29,858 nucleotides of DNA, from positions 894,642-924,499 of the forward strand of contig BFEA01000545.1 of NCBI GenBank assembly GCA_003427395.1, given 5' to 3'. The notes beneath the pieces are model-generated. The model was not told the origin of the DNA. It saw nothing but the letters and a program-made list of their open reading frames with translations, and searched no databases. Made by a program: the position numbers and the translations under genes. The stretch comes from Chara braunii. Its lineage: Eukaryota > Streptophyta > Charophyceae > Charales > Characeae. This document shows positions 9,162 to 17,110 of this stretch, one piece after another (position 1 is the stretch's first letter; each line of letters opens with the position of its first letter).

Positions 9162-9534
9162 CTACCCTCCGCCTGTTTGCCTTTGCACTATCCCTTCGAT
9201 AATTGCCACCAACACTTTCCAACCGTCCGATCCGTCAAGATAGGCGTCCGGTATTATCGGCGTCGGTCGTCCATCCGCGGAATAGGTTCGGTAACCTAAC
9301 ACATAAAAATACTTGAACCCGTACCCCCTTAACTCTTCTCATTCCGATCGCGAGCGACTGACTGCCTCTCCCCACATACGAAAAAAAAAAATCCCCTTGA
9401 TCCTGCCCTTCCTCCACGTAAATGGAAATGTCGAAGTCCCCAGTCCAAAGGTGAAAAGTATAACACCACACGTCCACCTCCCCGTAACTACTCACATTGA
9501 TACCTTCCAGCACCACCTTTAGGCTCATATGCAT
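9162..9534 (-). pseudogene. ORF G1: ~120-residue protein, first copy of a tandem pair
   Basis: ATG at 9534, with a second ATG at 9528 that aligns with the G2 start; ends at TAG 9164-9162, 21 bases before G2. The first half is open to about 9390, where a run of plus-strand A (9380-9389) marks a frameshift. Read after that run, the protein continues parallel to G2, including a TGA at the equivalent place and the Pro-Asp-Ala-Tyr-Leu-Asp-Gly-Ser-Asp-Gly-Trp-Lys-Val segment. The two copies are alike at both DNA and protein level, so they arose by tandem duplication within the cluster. Function unknown. Confidence 0.5.
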
Positions 9535-9719
9535 ACCCTAATCAAAGCTCCTTCTTTCCAGTCCTGGCTACACGAGAGACCACCCCTAACCTGCAAGGAG
9601 AAGGTGCCTGTGAGCCCAGCAGGATCAAATGGATCAGTAAAGGAACGCCATCTCACTCGGCTACCCTCCTGTCCTCCCCCGCTGTGAGGTCCTCCCACTT
9701 CCAATCGTAGAGACTAGCC

Positions 9720-10345
9720 GCATGCACAAGTTATCCGCGAAGAGGGGTGGCAACCCCCCCCACGGAGTCGGACCGAAGTCACACACTAGTGCCCTATGTC
9801 TCCCACCGAACCGACACTTAGTCCTAATTTATCCTAACCGGTACCGCACCCCTACTCGGCCCACCTCGAGCGTGGAATTACCCGGGTCCCAGGACTCTTA
9901 TCCGCCTATCAATCCTCAATCACTAGCCTGCCTATTCCCCCCCATATGCTTCACCTCCAGTCGTGAACTCTTCTACCTTCGTCGCCTCCTTCTTTTTTCG
10001 CCGCCGTCTTGCTCTCTTCTCGCTTTGAATCGGAGTTTTCCTTATCGGGATTTCCAAAAAGAGGTGGGGAATAAATTCTATGAGGGAGTCTCTCAGGTCA
10101 GGCCTGTTTGGGTACGTACCTCAAAGCCTTCGATCTCTTTCAATATTTTTTATCGTAGTCCCAGTACTCCCCAAGCTCCGAGTCCGAGAAGTCGCCAAGG
10201 CATCGATCCAGCTAGGACCCGGCCTCTGAACCCTCTCCCGCCACGCTCTCAAATTCCCAAACGTCGTCCCTTTGCGAACCCTCTTCTTGACTTGACACCC
10301 TACCCTCTCTTCTCTCGACTTGTAGTGGGGGAATTTCTACTCTAG
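9720..10345 (-). pseudogene. Degraded acidic ORF (Z) in the leader cluster
   Basis: One minus frame, read from about 10330 to 9960, has a coding-like composition broken by several stops: a Ser-Gln-Glu-Glu-Gly start, an acidic Asp-Phe-Ser-Asp-Ser-Glu-Leu-Gly-Glu-Tyr-Trp-Asp-Tyr-Asp stretch, and then a Lys/Glu-rich tail. The opposite strand is open for 207 codons (9722-10345), but that product is Pro/Ser/Arg-rich and looks like an antisense shadow. No domain recognised. Confidence 0.3.
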
Positions 10346-10355
10346 AGCCGGCCCT

Positions 10356-10754
10356 TTAGGCGGCACCCCTCTCTTCCCGACGCGAGACGACCCCTCCTAC
10401 CGAGACCCTTCCTTCTCTCTCTGTTACTACGGGTCTCGCCGTCAGTCCCTGAGGGTCGAGGACGCTAGGTACTGCCCTCTCTTCCCCACGGGAGACAAAC
10501 CCCCCTACCGAACCCTTTCCTTCTTTCTCTGTTACTACGGGTCTTGTCGTTAGTCCCCGAGGGCCGAGGACAATAGGCAAGGCCCTTTCCCTCGGAATTA
10601 AACTGCTTGTATCCCACACGGAAGGTATCCCAGGCCCCTCTCGAGTCTCCCCCTCTTCTCTCTCTCCAAAGCTCACGATTTCTACCCCACGCGCAGACCC
10701 ACTTACATTGTTTTCTCGCCCGATTTTCCCCCTTTGATTATTCTTCACCCTCAT
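10356..10754 (-). CDS. Hypothetical 132-residue ORF with a 36-residue tandem repeat
   Basis: ATG at 10754-10752 shares one base with the TAA of the upstream frame (TAATG), another stop-start overlap. The C-terminal 72 residues are two 36-residue repeats (10592-10485 and 10484-10377). Each contains a Leu-Thr-x-Arg-Pro-Val-Val-Thr-Glu core followed by a Ser-Val-Gly-Gly segment. The unit is 108 bases, so the repeat keeps frame. The protein is charged and probably disordered. Position near the primer site suggests a leader ORF of the retroelement. Confidence 0.4.
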   Translation of the reverse strand: MRVKNNQRGKIGRENNVSGSARGVEIVSFGEREEGETREGPGIPSVWDTSSLIPRERALPIVLGPRGLTTRPVVTEKEGKGSVGGFVSRGEERAVPSVLDPQGLTARPVVTEREGRVSVGGVVSRREERGAA

Positions 10755-11120
10755 TAAGACCAAGCAAGTAAGCAGGCAAGCTCTTCACCCTCATGTTCTA
10801 TTAATTTCTCAAATAAACATACCAAAATATCACTACCCAGCAAGGAACTGACCTGTATTTTGCGGAGGTCGCAAGCGGGGTTAGCGTGGTCCTGCAAAAA
10901 GGAGATCCCGACACCCCAAATCCCAAGCACCCAAACAGCCCAGAAACTCGACCCCCAAGATCGTGGTCGATGCCGCCCAAAAAAGCCGCCGTCGAAGGCC
11001 AATTCCAAGGTCTGAAAAGTCGTCGCTGAGGTCCAAAGAGTTTTCAAAATAGTATCGAGTCAACCACTGCCTGTCACGCTCATCCTCCTTAGCACCCCGG
11101 TCCTTGAGCCGGGTGTGGCC
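10754..11120 (-). pseudogene. Leader ORF just after the primer binding site
   Basis: Directly downstream of the tRNA-Asp site a minus frame opens with Tyr-Ser-Gly-His-Thr-Arg-Leu-Lys-Asp and is charged (Glu-Asp-Glu-Arg-Asp-Arg-Gln-Trp), stopping near 10881. A second frame (from about 11047) continues to TAA 10756-10754. The two together may be one ORF split by a frameshift. No ATG is firmly supported and no domain is recognised. Confidence 0.3.
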
Positions 11121-11135
11121 GCTGTAGGAAACTCA

Positions 11136-11153
11136 TCCCCGACAACGGCGCCA
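11136..11153 (-). promoter_or_regulatory. Primer binding site, tRNA-Asp type
   Basis: The minus strand reads TGGCGCCGTTGTCGGGGA. This is the primer binding site complementary to the tRNA-Asp 3' end that is known from many plant gypsy elements such as Athila. It lies three bases after ...CCAGACA, a plausible LTR end in CA at 11157. It marks the start of minus-strand cDNA synthesis and fixes the orientation of the element in 1-11157. Confidence 0.8.
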
Positions 11154-11339
11154 ATCTGTCTGGCGCGGGGCTTCCTTCGTAGGCTACTGGGACCCCTATT
11201 CTTTGGCCCCGCTCCCACTTAACCCGTCCCCCAACTGACCCGCAAAGTTTCCCCTGCAGCGCGGTCGTTGTCACCCGTTCCCCGTTGTCTTTACTCCTTT
11301 CGTGTGTTACACACCCGAGATTGTTGCGGACCCCAACTG

Positions 11340-12780
11340 GAATTTAAACTCGACACTTAGCTTCGAAAAGATAATAAAGCCACCAACAACCCTCAATTGG
11401 AAACCGGACCAAGTACCTAGTTTTGAAAGGAAAAACGTCTTCAGCGAACCTCTACTGGGAAACTGATCGGGTACTCAGTTTGGAAATACAAAACGTCCGA
11501 AGCGAACTTCAAATGAAAAACAGGCCAGCTGATCTGTTTGGAACAAGAAACGTATGCAGCGAACTTTCAAAAGGAAAACAGACCAGGTGTCCAGTTTGGA
11601 ACGAGAAACGTCTGCAGTGCATTTCCAACGGGAAAACAGACCAAGTGCTCAGTTTGGAACAAGAAATGTTTGCAACGAACTTTCAATGGGAAAATAGACC
11701 AGGCGTCTAGTTTCGAACGAGAAACATCTGCAGCGAACTTTCAACCGGAAAACAGACCAGGCGTCCAGTTTGGAACGAGAAACGTCTACAGCGAATTTCA
11801 ACGGGAAAACGGACGAGGTGCTCAGTTTGGAACAAGAAACGTCTGCAGCGAACTTTCAACGTGTAAACAGCCCAGGCATCCAGTTTCGAACGAGAAACGT
11901 CTGCAGCAAATTTCCAACGCGAAAACAAACCAGGTGCTCAGTTCGGAACAAGAAATGTCTGCAGCAAACTTTCAACGGGAAAACAGACTACGTGTCCAGT
12001 TTGGAACGAGAAACGTCTGCAACGAATTTCCAACGGGAAAACAGACCAGGTGCTAAGTTTGGAACAAGAAACGTCTGCAGCGAATTTCCAATGGGAAAAC
12101 AGACCAGGTGCTCAGTTTGGAACAAGAAACGTCTGCAACGAACTTTCAACGGGAAAAGAAACATCTGCAGCAAACTTCAATTGGAAACAGACCAGGTACT
12201 AGGTTTGGAAACGGAAAAACGTCTGCAGCGAACGTCTCCAACTAACTTCAACTGGAAAATAAACAGACCAGGTACTAGGTTTGGAAATGGAAAAACGTCC
12301 GCAGCGAACGTCTCCAACTAACTCCAACTGGAAAATAAACAGACCAGGTACTAGGGTCGGAAACGTCTGGAGCGAACTCCAACTGGAAAACAGACCAGGT
12401 ACTGAGCTTCGAAAAGGAGTGACTTCAACTAGAAAACAGGTCAGGTACTAAGCTGTGAAAAGGACAACGTCTGGAGCTGACTTCAACTGGAAAACAGACC
12501 AGGTACTGAATTTCGAAAAGGAGCGACTTCAACTGGAAAACAGACCAGGTACTGAGCTTCGAAAAGGACAACGTCTGGAGCGGACTTCAGTGGAAAACAG
12601 ACCAGGTACTGAGCTTCAAAAAGGAAAACGTCTAGAGTTGACTTCAACAGACTGAGCTTCAAAAAGGAGCGAACTTCAACTAGAAAACAGACCACTAAGA
12701 CCAGGTACCGAGCTTCGAAAAGGACAACGTCTGGAGATGACTTCAACTGGCTGAGCTTCGAAAAGGAGCGAACTTCAACT
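11340..12780. repeat. Tandem array of ~58-bp units, about 24 units
   Basis: GAACAAGAAACGT or GAACGAGAAACGT recurs at 11541, 11599 and 11657, giving a 58-base period. Each unit has a CTGCAGCGAA segment, AACGGGAAAACAGACC and a TCAGTTTGGAAC end. Units are regular to about 12160. They then change to a related form with AACTGGAAAACAGACCAGG, GAGCTTCGAAAAGGA and CGTCTGGAGC, with irregular lengths, up to 12780. Since 58 is not a multiple of three, each reading frame passes through three translations of the unit; the Asn/Arg/Glu-rich ORFs here are by-products. Confidence 0.9.
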
Positions 12781-12811
12781 GCCCTCCCCCTCTCTCTTTC
12801 TCTCTTTCCCG

Positions 12812-12814
<3 letters not shown>

Positions 12815-12878
<64 letters not shown>
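12815..12878. repeat. (CT)n microsatellite
   Basis: Uninterrupted CT dinucleotides of 64 bases, following a pyrimidine-rich lead-in from 12781. It lies 65 bases before the N gap and probably contributed to assembly failure. Confidence 0.98.
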
Positions 12879-12880
<2 letters not shown>

Positions 12881-12943
12881 GCACGCCCCACCATCCCCCT
12901 TTTCTCAGTTTTCCGCCCAAATACCCGCATTTCAACTCTCGTC

Positions 12944-13582
12944 NNNNNNNNNNNNNNNNNNNNNNNNNNNNNNNNNNNNNNNNNNNNNNNNNNNNNNNNN
13001 NNNNNNNNNNNNNNNNNNNNNNNNNNNNNNNNNNNNNNNNNNNNNNNNNNNNNNNNNNNNNNNNNNNNNNNNNNNNNNNNNNNNNNNNNNNNNNNNNNNN
13101 NNNNNNNNNNNNNNNNNNNNNNNNNNNNNNNNNNNNNNNNNNNNNNNNNNNNNNNNNNNNNNNNNNNNNNNNNNNNNNNNNNNNNNNNNNNNNNNNNNNN
13201 NNNNNNNNNNNNNNNNNNNNNNNNNNNNNNNNNNNNNNNNNNNNNNNNNNNNNNNNNNNNNNNNNNNNNNNNNNNNNNNNNNNNNNNNNNNNNNNNNNNN
13301 NNNNNNNNNNNNNNNNNNNNNNNNNNNNNNNNNNNNNNNNNNNNNNNNNNNNNNNNNNNNNNNNNNNNNNNNNNNNNNNNNNNNNNNNNNNNNNNNNNNN
13401 NNNNNNNNNNNNNNNNNNNNNNNNNNNNNNNNNNNNNNNNNNNNNNNNNNNNNNNNNNNNNNNNNNNNNNNNNNNNNNNNNNNNNNNNNNNNNNNNNNNN
13501 NNNNNNNNNNNNNNNNNNNNNNNNNNNNNNNNNNNNNNNNNNNNNNNNNNNNNNNNNNNNNNNNNNNNNNNNNNNNNNNNNN
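12944..13582. other. Assembly gap (639 Ns)
   Basis: A single run of N bounded by CT repeats on both sides. The content is unknown, and the length may be an estimate. Confidence 0.99.

Positions 13583-13677
<95 letters not shown>
13583..13677. repeat. (TC)n then (AC)n compound microsatellite
   Basis: TC dinucleotides to 13602 followed by AC dinucleotides to 13677, with one GC interruption near 13639. It immediately precedes the shared 1.6-kb block. Confidence 0.98.
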
Positions 13678-13678
<1 letters not shown>

Positions 13679-14530
13679 TTGCTCGGCCTCGAGCTTCCGC
13701 AGTGGTTAGTCCGGCTCCAGGACATGAGCGCCGAGGCAAGAGCCCTTTCGCACTACCGCCCTCGTCCGGACGCCGGCACTATCGCGCTCCGCTTCTCTCT
13801 CGACCGTCCTCCCTCCCCTTTCTCATCTCCTCCTTCCGCCCCCTCCTTCGTGCGCCAGCGAGCGTTGTCCCCGCATGCACGCCGGTGCGCGTTCTTGCTG
13901 CCTCGCTAACTTACGTGCGCCTCCCCTCTACCCTTCCTCTCTCTCTCTTTTATACCCTCATTCCCTCATCAGCTCCTCCTCCAGTACATCCTCCCCCTTC
14001 CCTCTTCTACCAATCACGTTGTGTGCTTTTTAACCTCCTTCTGTTTTCGAAATTTTGCCTTCTTCCGGGAGTTCATCTTGAATTTTTCAGAAGTTTTTCT
14101 CACTTCTTGCTCATCCTTTTTCCCTATCCCACATTTCCGTAAGATCCAGCGTTTCTCCGTCCTTGACCAATTACAACTCACTTTTCCTTCAACTCCTTCA
14201 AGGACGGATCGAGATTGCTTTATCCACTTGGCAATCTCCGGCCTGTCGCACTCGCCCCCTCCCGATCTTGGTTGTCCATCGCACAAGTCTGTTGAGCTCC
14301 CTTCCTTTCGCATTTCAGCCCGTTCGTTTCCCCCCTCTTTGATCTGGCGAGATCTCTGGTTGCGGCGCACCTCGGCACTAGTTCTCGTACCCTGTACAGT
14401 TTGTCGTCTGACCATTCGTATCCTTTTGGCGCTGGAAATGCCCATCCGTACCTTCGATAGTGTTGGCCCCACCCCCCCTTTTCATGTGCAAGACAGTTAT
14501 CAAGAGTTGCCTGGGGCGGCTCTCCCTCAG

Positions 14531-14670
14531 CTTTCCCACCTCGGCTTCCGCTGGAAGAAGCTTTTCCACCTCGGCTTCCGCTGGAAGAAGCTCCGTACCT
14601 TCGAGAGTTCATGTGCAAGACAATTATCAACCCCCCCTTTTCATGTGCAAGACAATTATCAACCGATCTG
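14531..14670. repeat. Local tandem duplications within repeat copy 2
   Basis: A 30-bp unit (CCACCTCGGCTTCCGCTGG core) occurs at 14531-14560 and 14561-14590, where copy 1 has a single unit near 826-850. A TTCATGTGCAAGACAATTAT unit occurs at 14608 and 14640, with a third relative near 14480. Confidence 0.85.
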
Positions 14671-15146
14671 ACGTTCAGGCCCCCAGGACTCACCTTGCTC
14701 ACCTCATCGGGACTCACCCTCGTCGATGCTCCTTGCTGCTCGGGCACTTCATTTCGCACTTCCTACGCCCCTGTGCTCAGTGGTTTTGCCGCCCCCTGGC
14801 CCAGCCCACTTTTGCTCAGTTGACGGAGTCGTTCACCGGTCAGTTGCCCCAGTCTGGCCGGCTCCTCAATTCCGCAAAAAAAACAAAAATCCGCAACCGG
14901 GATTGTCCGCACCTCGAGTTTTACGCTTTCACTCATGCTAGCCCCGGGGTCCTTCTTAAGTGATCCCATCACCGTCGATAGTCAATGGTGTGTGTCCCTT
15001 CTTGGTCCCCCATTTTTAGATCTTCTCCCCTCAGTCTCAACGTCGGTTGCCCTTCTCCACTTCCCTAAATGCTGCATGAAATCCCTTAACTTTTTCGTCC
15101 GCATCCGGCCCCGCCCGCGACCATGCTCGAGCCGCCTTCCTTGCCA

Positions 15147-15301
15147 GTCCGTGGGTTAGTATGAAAGCCAAGCACCCCAGGATTTCCCTTAAACCCCCCC
15201 CACTCACATGCGCAAGATGTGTATAAGAGACAGGTCCGTGGGTTAGTATGAAAGCCAAGCACCCCAGGATTTCCCTTAAACCCCCCCCACTCACATGCGC
15301 A
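15147..15301. other. 68-bp direct duplication around a Tn5 mosaic end (assembly artefact)
   Basis: Bases 15147-15214 and 15234-15301 are identical 68-mers starting GTCCGTGGGTTAG and ending TCACATGCGCA. They are separated by exactly the 19-bp transposase end sequence. The corresponding part of repeat copy 1 (about 1350-1420) has one copy and no such sequence. Confidence 0.92.
15215..15233 (+). other. Tn5/Nextera mosaic end adapter remnant
   Basis: AGATGTGTATAAGAGACAG is the 19-bp mosaic end used in tagmentation libraries. Its reverse translation gives the Leu-Tyr-Thr-Ser and Ser-Tyr-Thr-His-Leu strings that are familiar from contaminated database proteins. It is not biological sequence of this genome. 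Confidence 0.95.
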
Positions 15302-15411
15302 CATATGTCAAAACCATGCCAACTGACAAAAAAATATACTCGAGAAGTTTGCGTTTTTAAAAGGAGTATTCGGCTGGTAGGTAGCCGCCCTACAACGGGC
15401 ACGTTGGGCAA

Positions 15412-15472
15412 GAAGGGTAGAAGCCCCTGTTGAGCCTGATCTAGTTCGACCCTGTGAAAAGACTTGGAGGGG
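15412..15472 (+). pseudogene. Short fragment resembling eukaryotic 28S rRNA
   Basis: The segment CCTGTTGAGCCTGATCTAGT, followed by TCGACCCTGTGAAAAGAC and TTGGAGGG, resembles the conserved large-subunit rRNA stretch GACCCTGTTGAGCTTGACTC and the bases after it. Similarity covers about 50-60 bases, with roughly one difference in five. The flanks do not look like rRNA, so this is a fragment or an rRNA-derived retroposon head, not a gene. Confidence 0.5.
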
Positions 15473-15517
15473 CGGCCGTTCGTTTTGAAGGGCGAGTTGC
15501 CCCCTGCACAGGGAAAC

Positions 15518-15576
15518 GAAGGGGGGGGTAAAAAGAAAGAAGAAGAAAGAAAGAAAGAAAAGAAAGGAAAAAAAAG
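15518..15576 (+). repeat. G-run followed by A-rich purine tail
   Basis: GAAGGGGGGGG is followed by about 45 bases made only of A and G, with GAAA periodicity, ending in eight A. It could be the decayed tail of a retroposed RNA, possibly the rRNA-like piece just upstream. Confidence 0.7.
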
Positions 15577-17110
15577 TAACGGCCATGTATGTGGCCGCGA
15601 TCATGGGATAGGTACAGGGGGAAGAAGGTTCTAGGGGGTGATGAGACTGCGTCTCTTCGTTTTTGAACAGGCTGCAGGCTGGCTGGGTACAACCATTTCC
15701 TGGAGCATGTGTCCTGCGGGGAAGGCCAGATGCTTCTGGGAATGGAAGACCCTGGTTCCCCTAGGGGAAAACCAAGGCTCCTAACTCCTGGCCGTTGATT
15801 TAGATCGAGGGTCAGGAGCACCCACGAATTTTGCGTGGTTGTGGGCAAAGCAGCTGCCCACATGCCTTCGGCAGACTATGAAAGTCAGCACTCCACCGGC
15901 AGCCTCACACTTGTGGCAATGCTGCTGGGGCATTCCCTTGTGTGAATGTTGGCTGGTTGCTGCATGTTGCTGTAGAGGGGAAGTGTTGCAAGTAGAGGAA
16001 GTGGAGGTCTATAGGATAAGGGGAGACGCTGCTAGAGGAATCCGGCCAGGGAAGCCATAGTCGAGGCTGGGAGCTCACTGCCCCATCTCTGCATGGGTGC
16101 CACGGCCGGTGGGCTGTATCAGGGTTGGACGGTGTAGTGAACGACAAGGGTCGGCCGAAGTTAGATGCCGAAGTTTTGACTCAGCGGTGGTTTTTTCTTT
16201 AGAGGGAAGTGCTGCCATTTTTTTTGGCACGGCGGCAGCGACACTTCGATGGGAAGGTGTTGCCAGACTGACAGCATGGCGACATCAAGGTCTCCATAAG
16301 GGGAGGTGCTGTTCATTTGGCGGCACCCAAACGCCGATTTTTTGGGGGGGGAGGTTACGCTGCCAAAATTTTGGCACGGCAGCGGCACTTCGGTAGGAAA
16401 CTGCTGCCAATTTTTTGGCACGGCGGCGTGATACTCGTTTTTGACGACGCGGTGAGTGGCAGTTCCGCTTTTAAGTTTTTATGTGCGCGGTGATGGTGGA
16501 CTACTCTCTCATAATCTGACAGTACTATAAGCACTGGTGCACAGTTGGGATTGTGAGGCAGTGGTGTGTGGGCCGACGGCATGAAAAAAGTGCAGAGTGA
16601 GTGCACACGGCAGTGATTGTTGGGCACGTGGCACTTGCGGTTTCTACCGAAGGCCACCTTTATTTTTTTCGCGGCATGCGATGCGAGCGGTTTGTGTTAT
16701 GGATCATCAAGTGTCACATGCAATGGTGTAGGGCCGCCCAGGATCAGTTGAGACCATCTTGGGGTCATCGTGAGACTGAGTTTGAACTCGGGACAGGCAA
16801 GTTGGTGTGGTTATTGTGTGCCGACACAGTGGTTTAACGTGGTATGGATCTACGAGCTGGTTGGGGAATACTCTTGGAGGACGTGGTGCAGTGGGGACTG
16901 CGTTGAGACTGTCCGGAATGTTGGGGCGACGTGGGACTGGATAATGGGAGCGCCCTCTTTGAGGGTTATCTTATTTAGATATCTCAGGGAACCCAACATT
17001 TTCACGATCGAGCACTTGGAGGAGAACGCGTACCGTCATTCTGGAGAACGCCACAACTTGTGGAGTTGTGAGCTGCATATTTTTTTAAGGCGGTCATTTT
17101 CTTTTTATTG
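15577..17110. other. Unrecognised region, no supported gene
   Basis: Frames of up to 140 codons exist on either strand, but none shows a known domain. Visible structure: a 14-base palindrome TTCCCCTAGGGGAA at 15756-15769, an 8-bp stem TGTGGGCA/TGCCCACA at 15840-15862, and the repeats at 16205-16430. The frame at 16770-17111 (113 codons, Trp-rich) is the most protein-like, yet I cannot assign it. Confidence 0.5.
16205..16430. repeat. Imperfect repeats centred on GCTGCCAA...TTTTGGCACGGC
   Basis: Three related units start near 16209, 16359 and 16404. Each has GCTGCCA, an A/T run, TTGGCACGGC and a nearby CACTTCG. The middle unit contains the perfect 16-base palindrome TGCCAAAATTTTGGCA (16361-16376). 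Confidence 0.7.

Larger units (their letters stand above)
11157..15351 (-). mobile_element. Candidate 5' LTR of the minus-strand element (contains assembly gap)
   Basis: The lower boundary is set by CA three bases before the primer binding site. The upper boundary is set by where similarity to 1-1465 ends. The span includes the 58-bp tandem array, microsatellites, an N gap and the shared 1.6-kb block. The end reads ...CCAGACA, and a possible start, TGTCGG/TGTCAG, lies just inside both shared blocks (about 1439 and 15328), which would give a short terminal inverted repeat. About 22 bases of similarity outside that start do not fit a simple LTR edge. Alternative: the upper block is a separate fragment of the same family. 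Confidence 0.4.
13696..15351 (-). repeat. Copy 2 of the dispersed repeat found at 1-1465
   Basis: Collinear with the window start over its whole length. It is longer because of local duplications (two 30-bp copies at 14531-14590, a 32-bp-period repeat from 14608) and an artefactual 87-bp insertion at 15215-15301. It has no stable ORF of its own. The minus frames share a Lys-Leu-Tyr-Arg-Val-Arg-Glu-Leu-Val-Pro segment with copy 1. Confidence 0.85.

Noticed and set aside
4355-9534. Bacterial contamination, because of operon-like packing
   Set aside because: The cluster sits between a plant-type primer site and a gag-like gene in one orientation, lacks ribosome binding sites at the starts I checked, and carries a LINE insertion downstream; a eukaryotic element fits better.
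11423-12321. Asn/Arg/Glu-rich ORFs of up to 183 codons
   Set aside because: They are translations of the 58-bp tandem array in successive frames and would arise in any such array.
11340-12780. Possible CRISPR-like array
   Set aside because: The whole unit repeats with no unique spacers, units vary by point changes, and the context is eukaryotic retroelement DNA.
12483-13739. Two very long minus-strand frames (316 and 418 codons)
   Set aside because: They run through 639 Ns and CT/AC microsatellites, giving only Cys-Val and Arg-Glu repeats; not genes.
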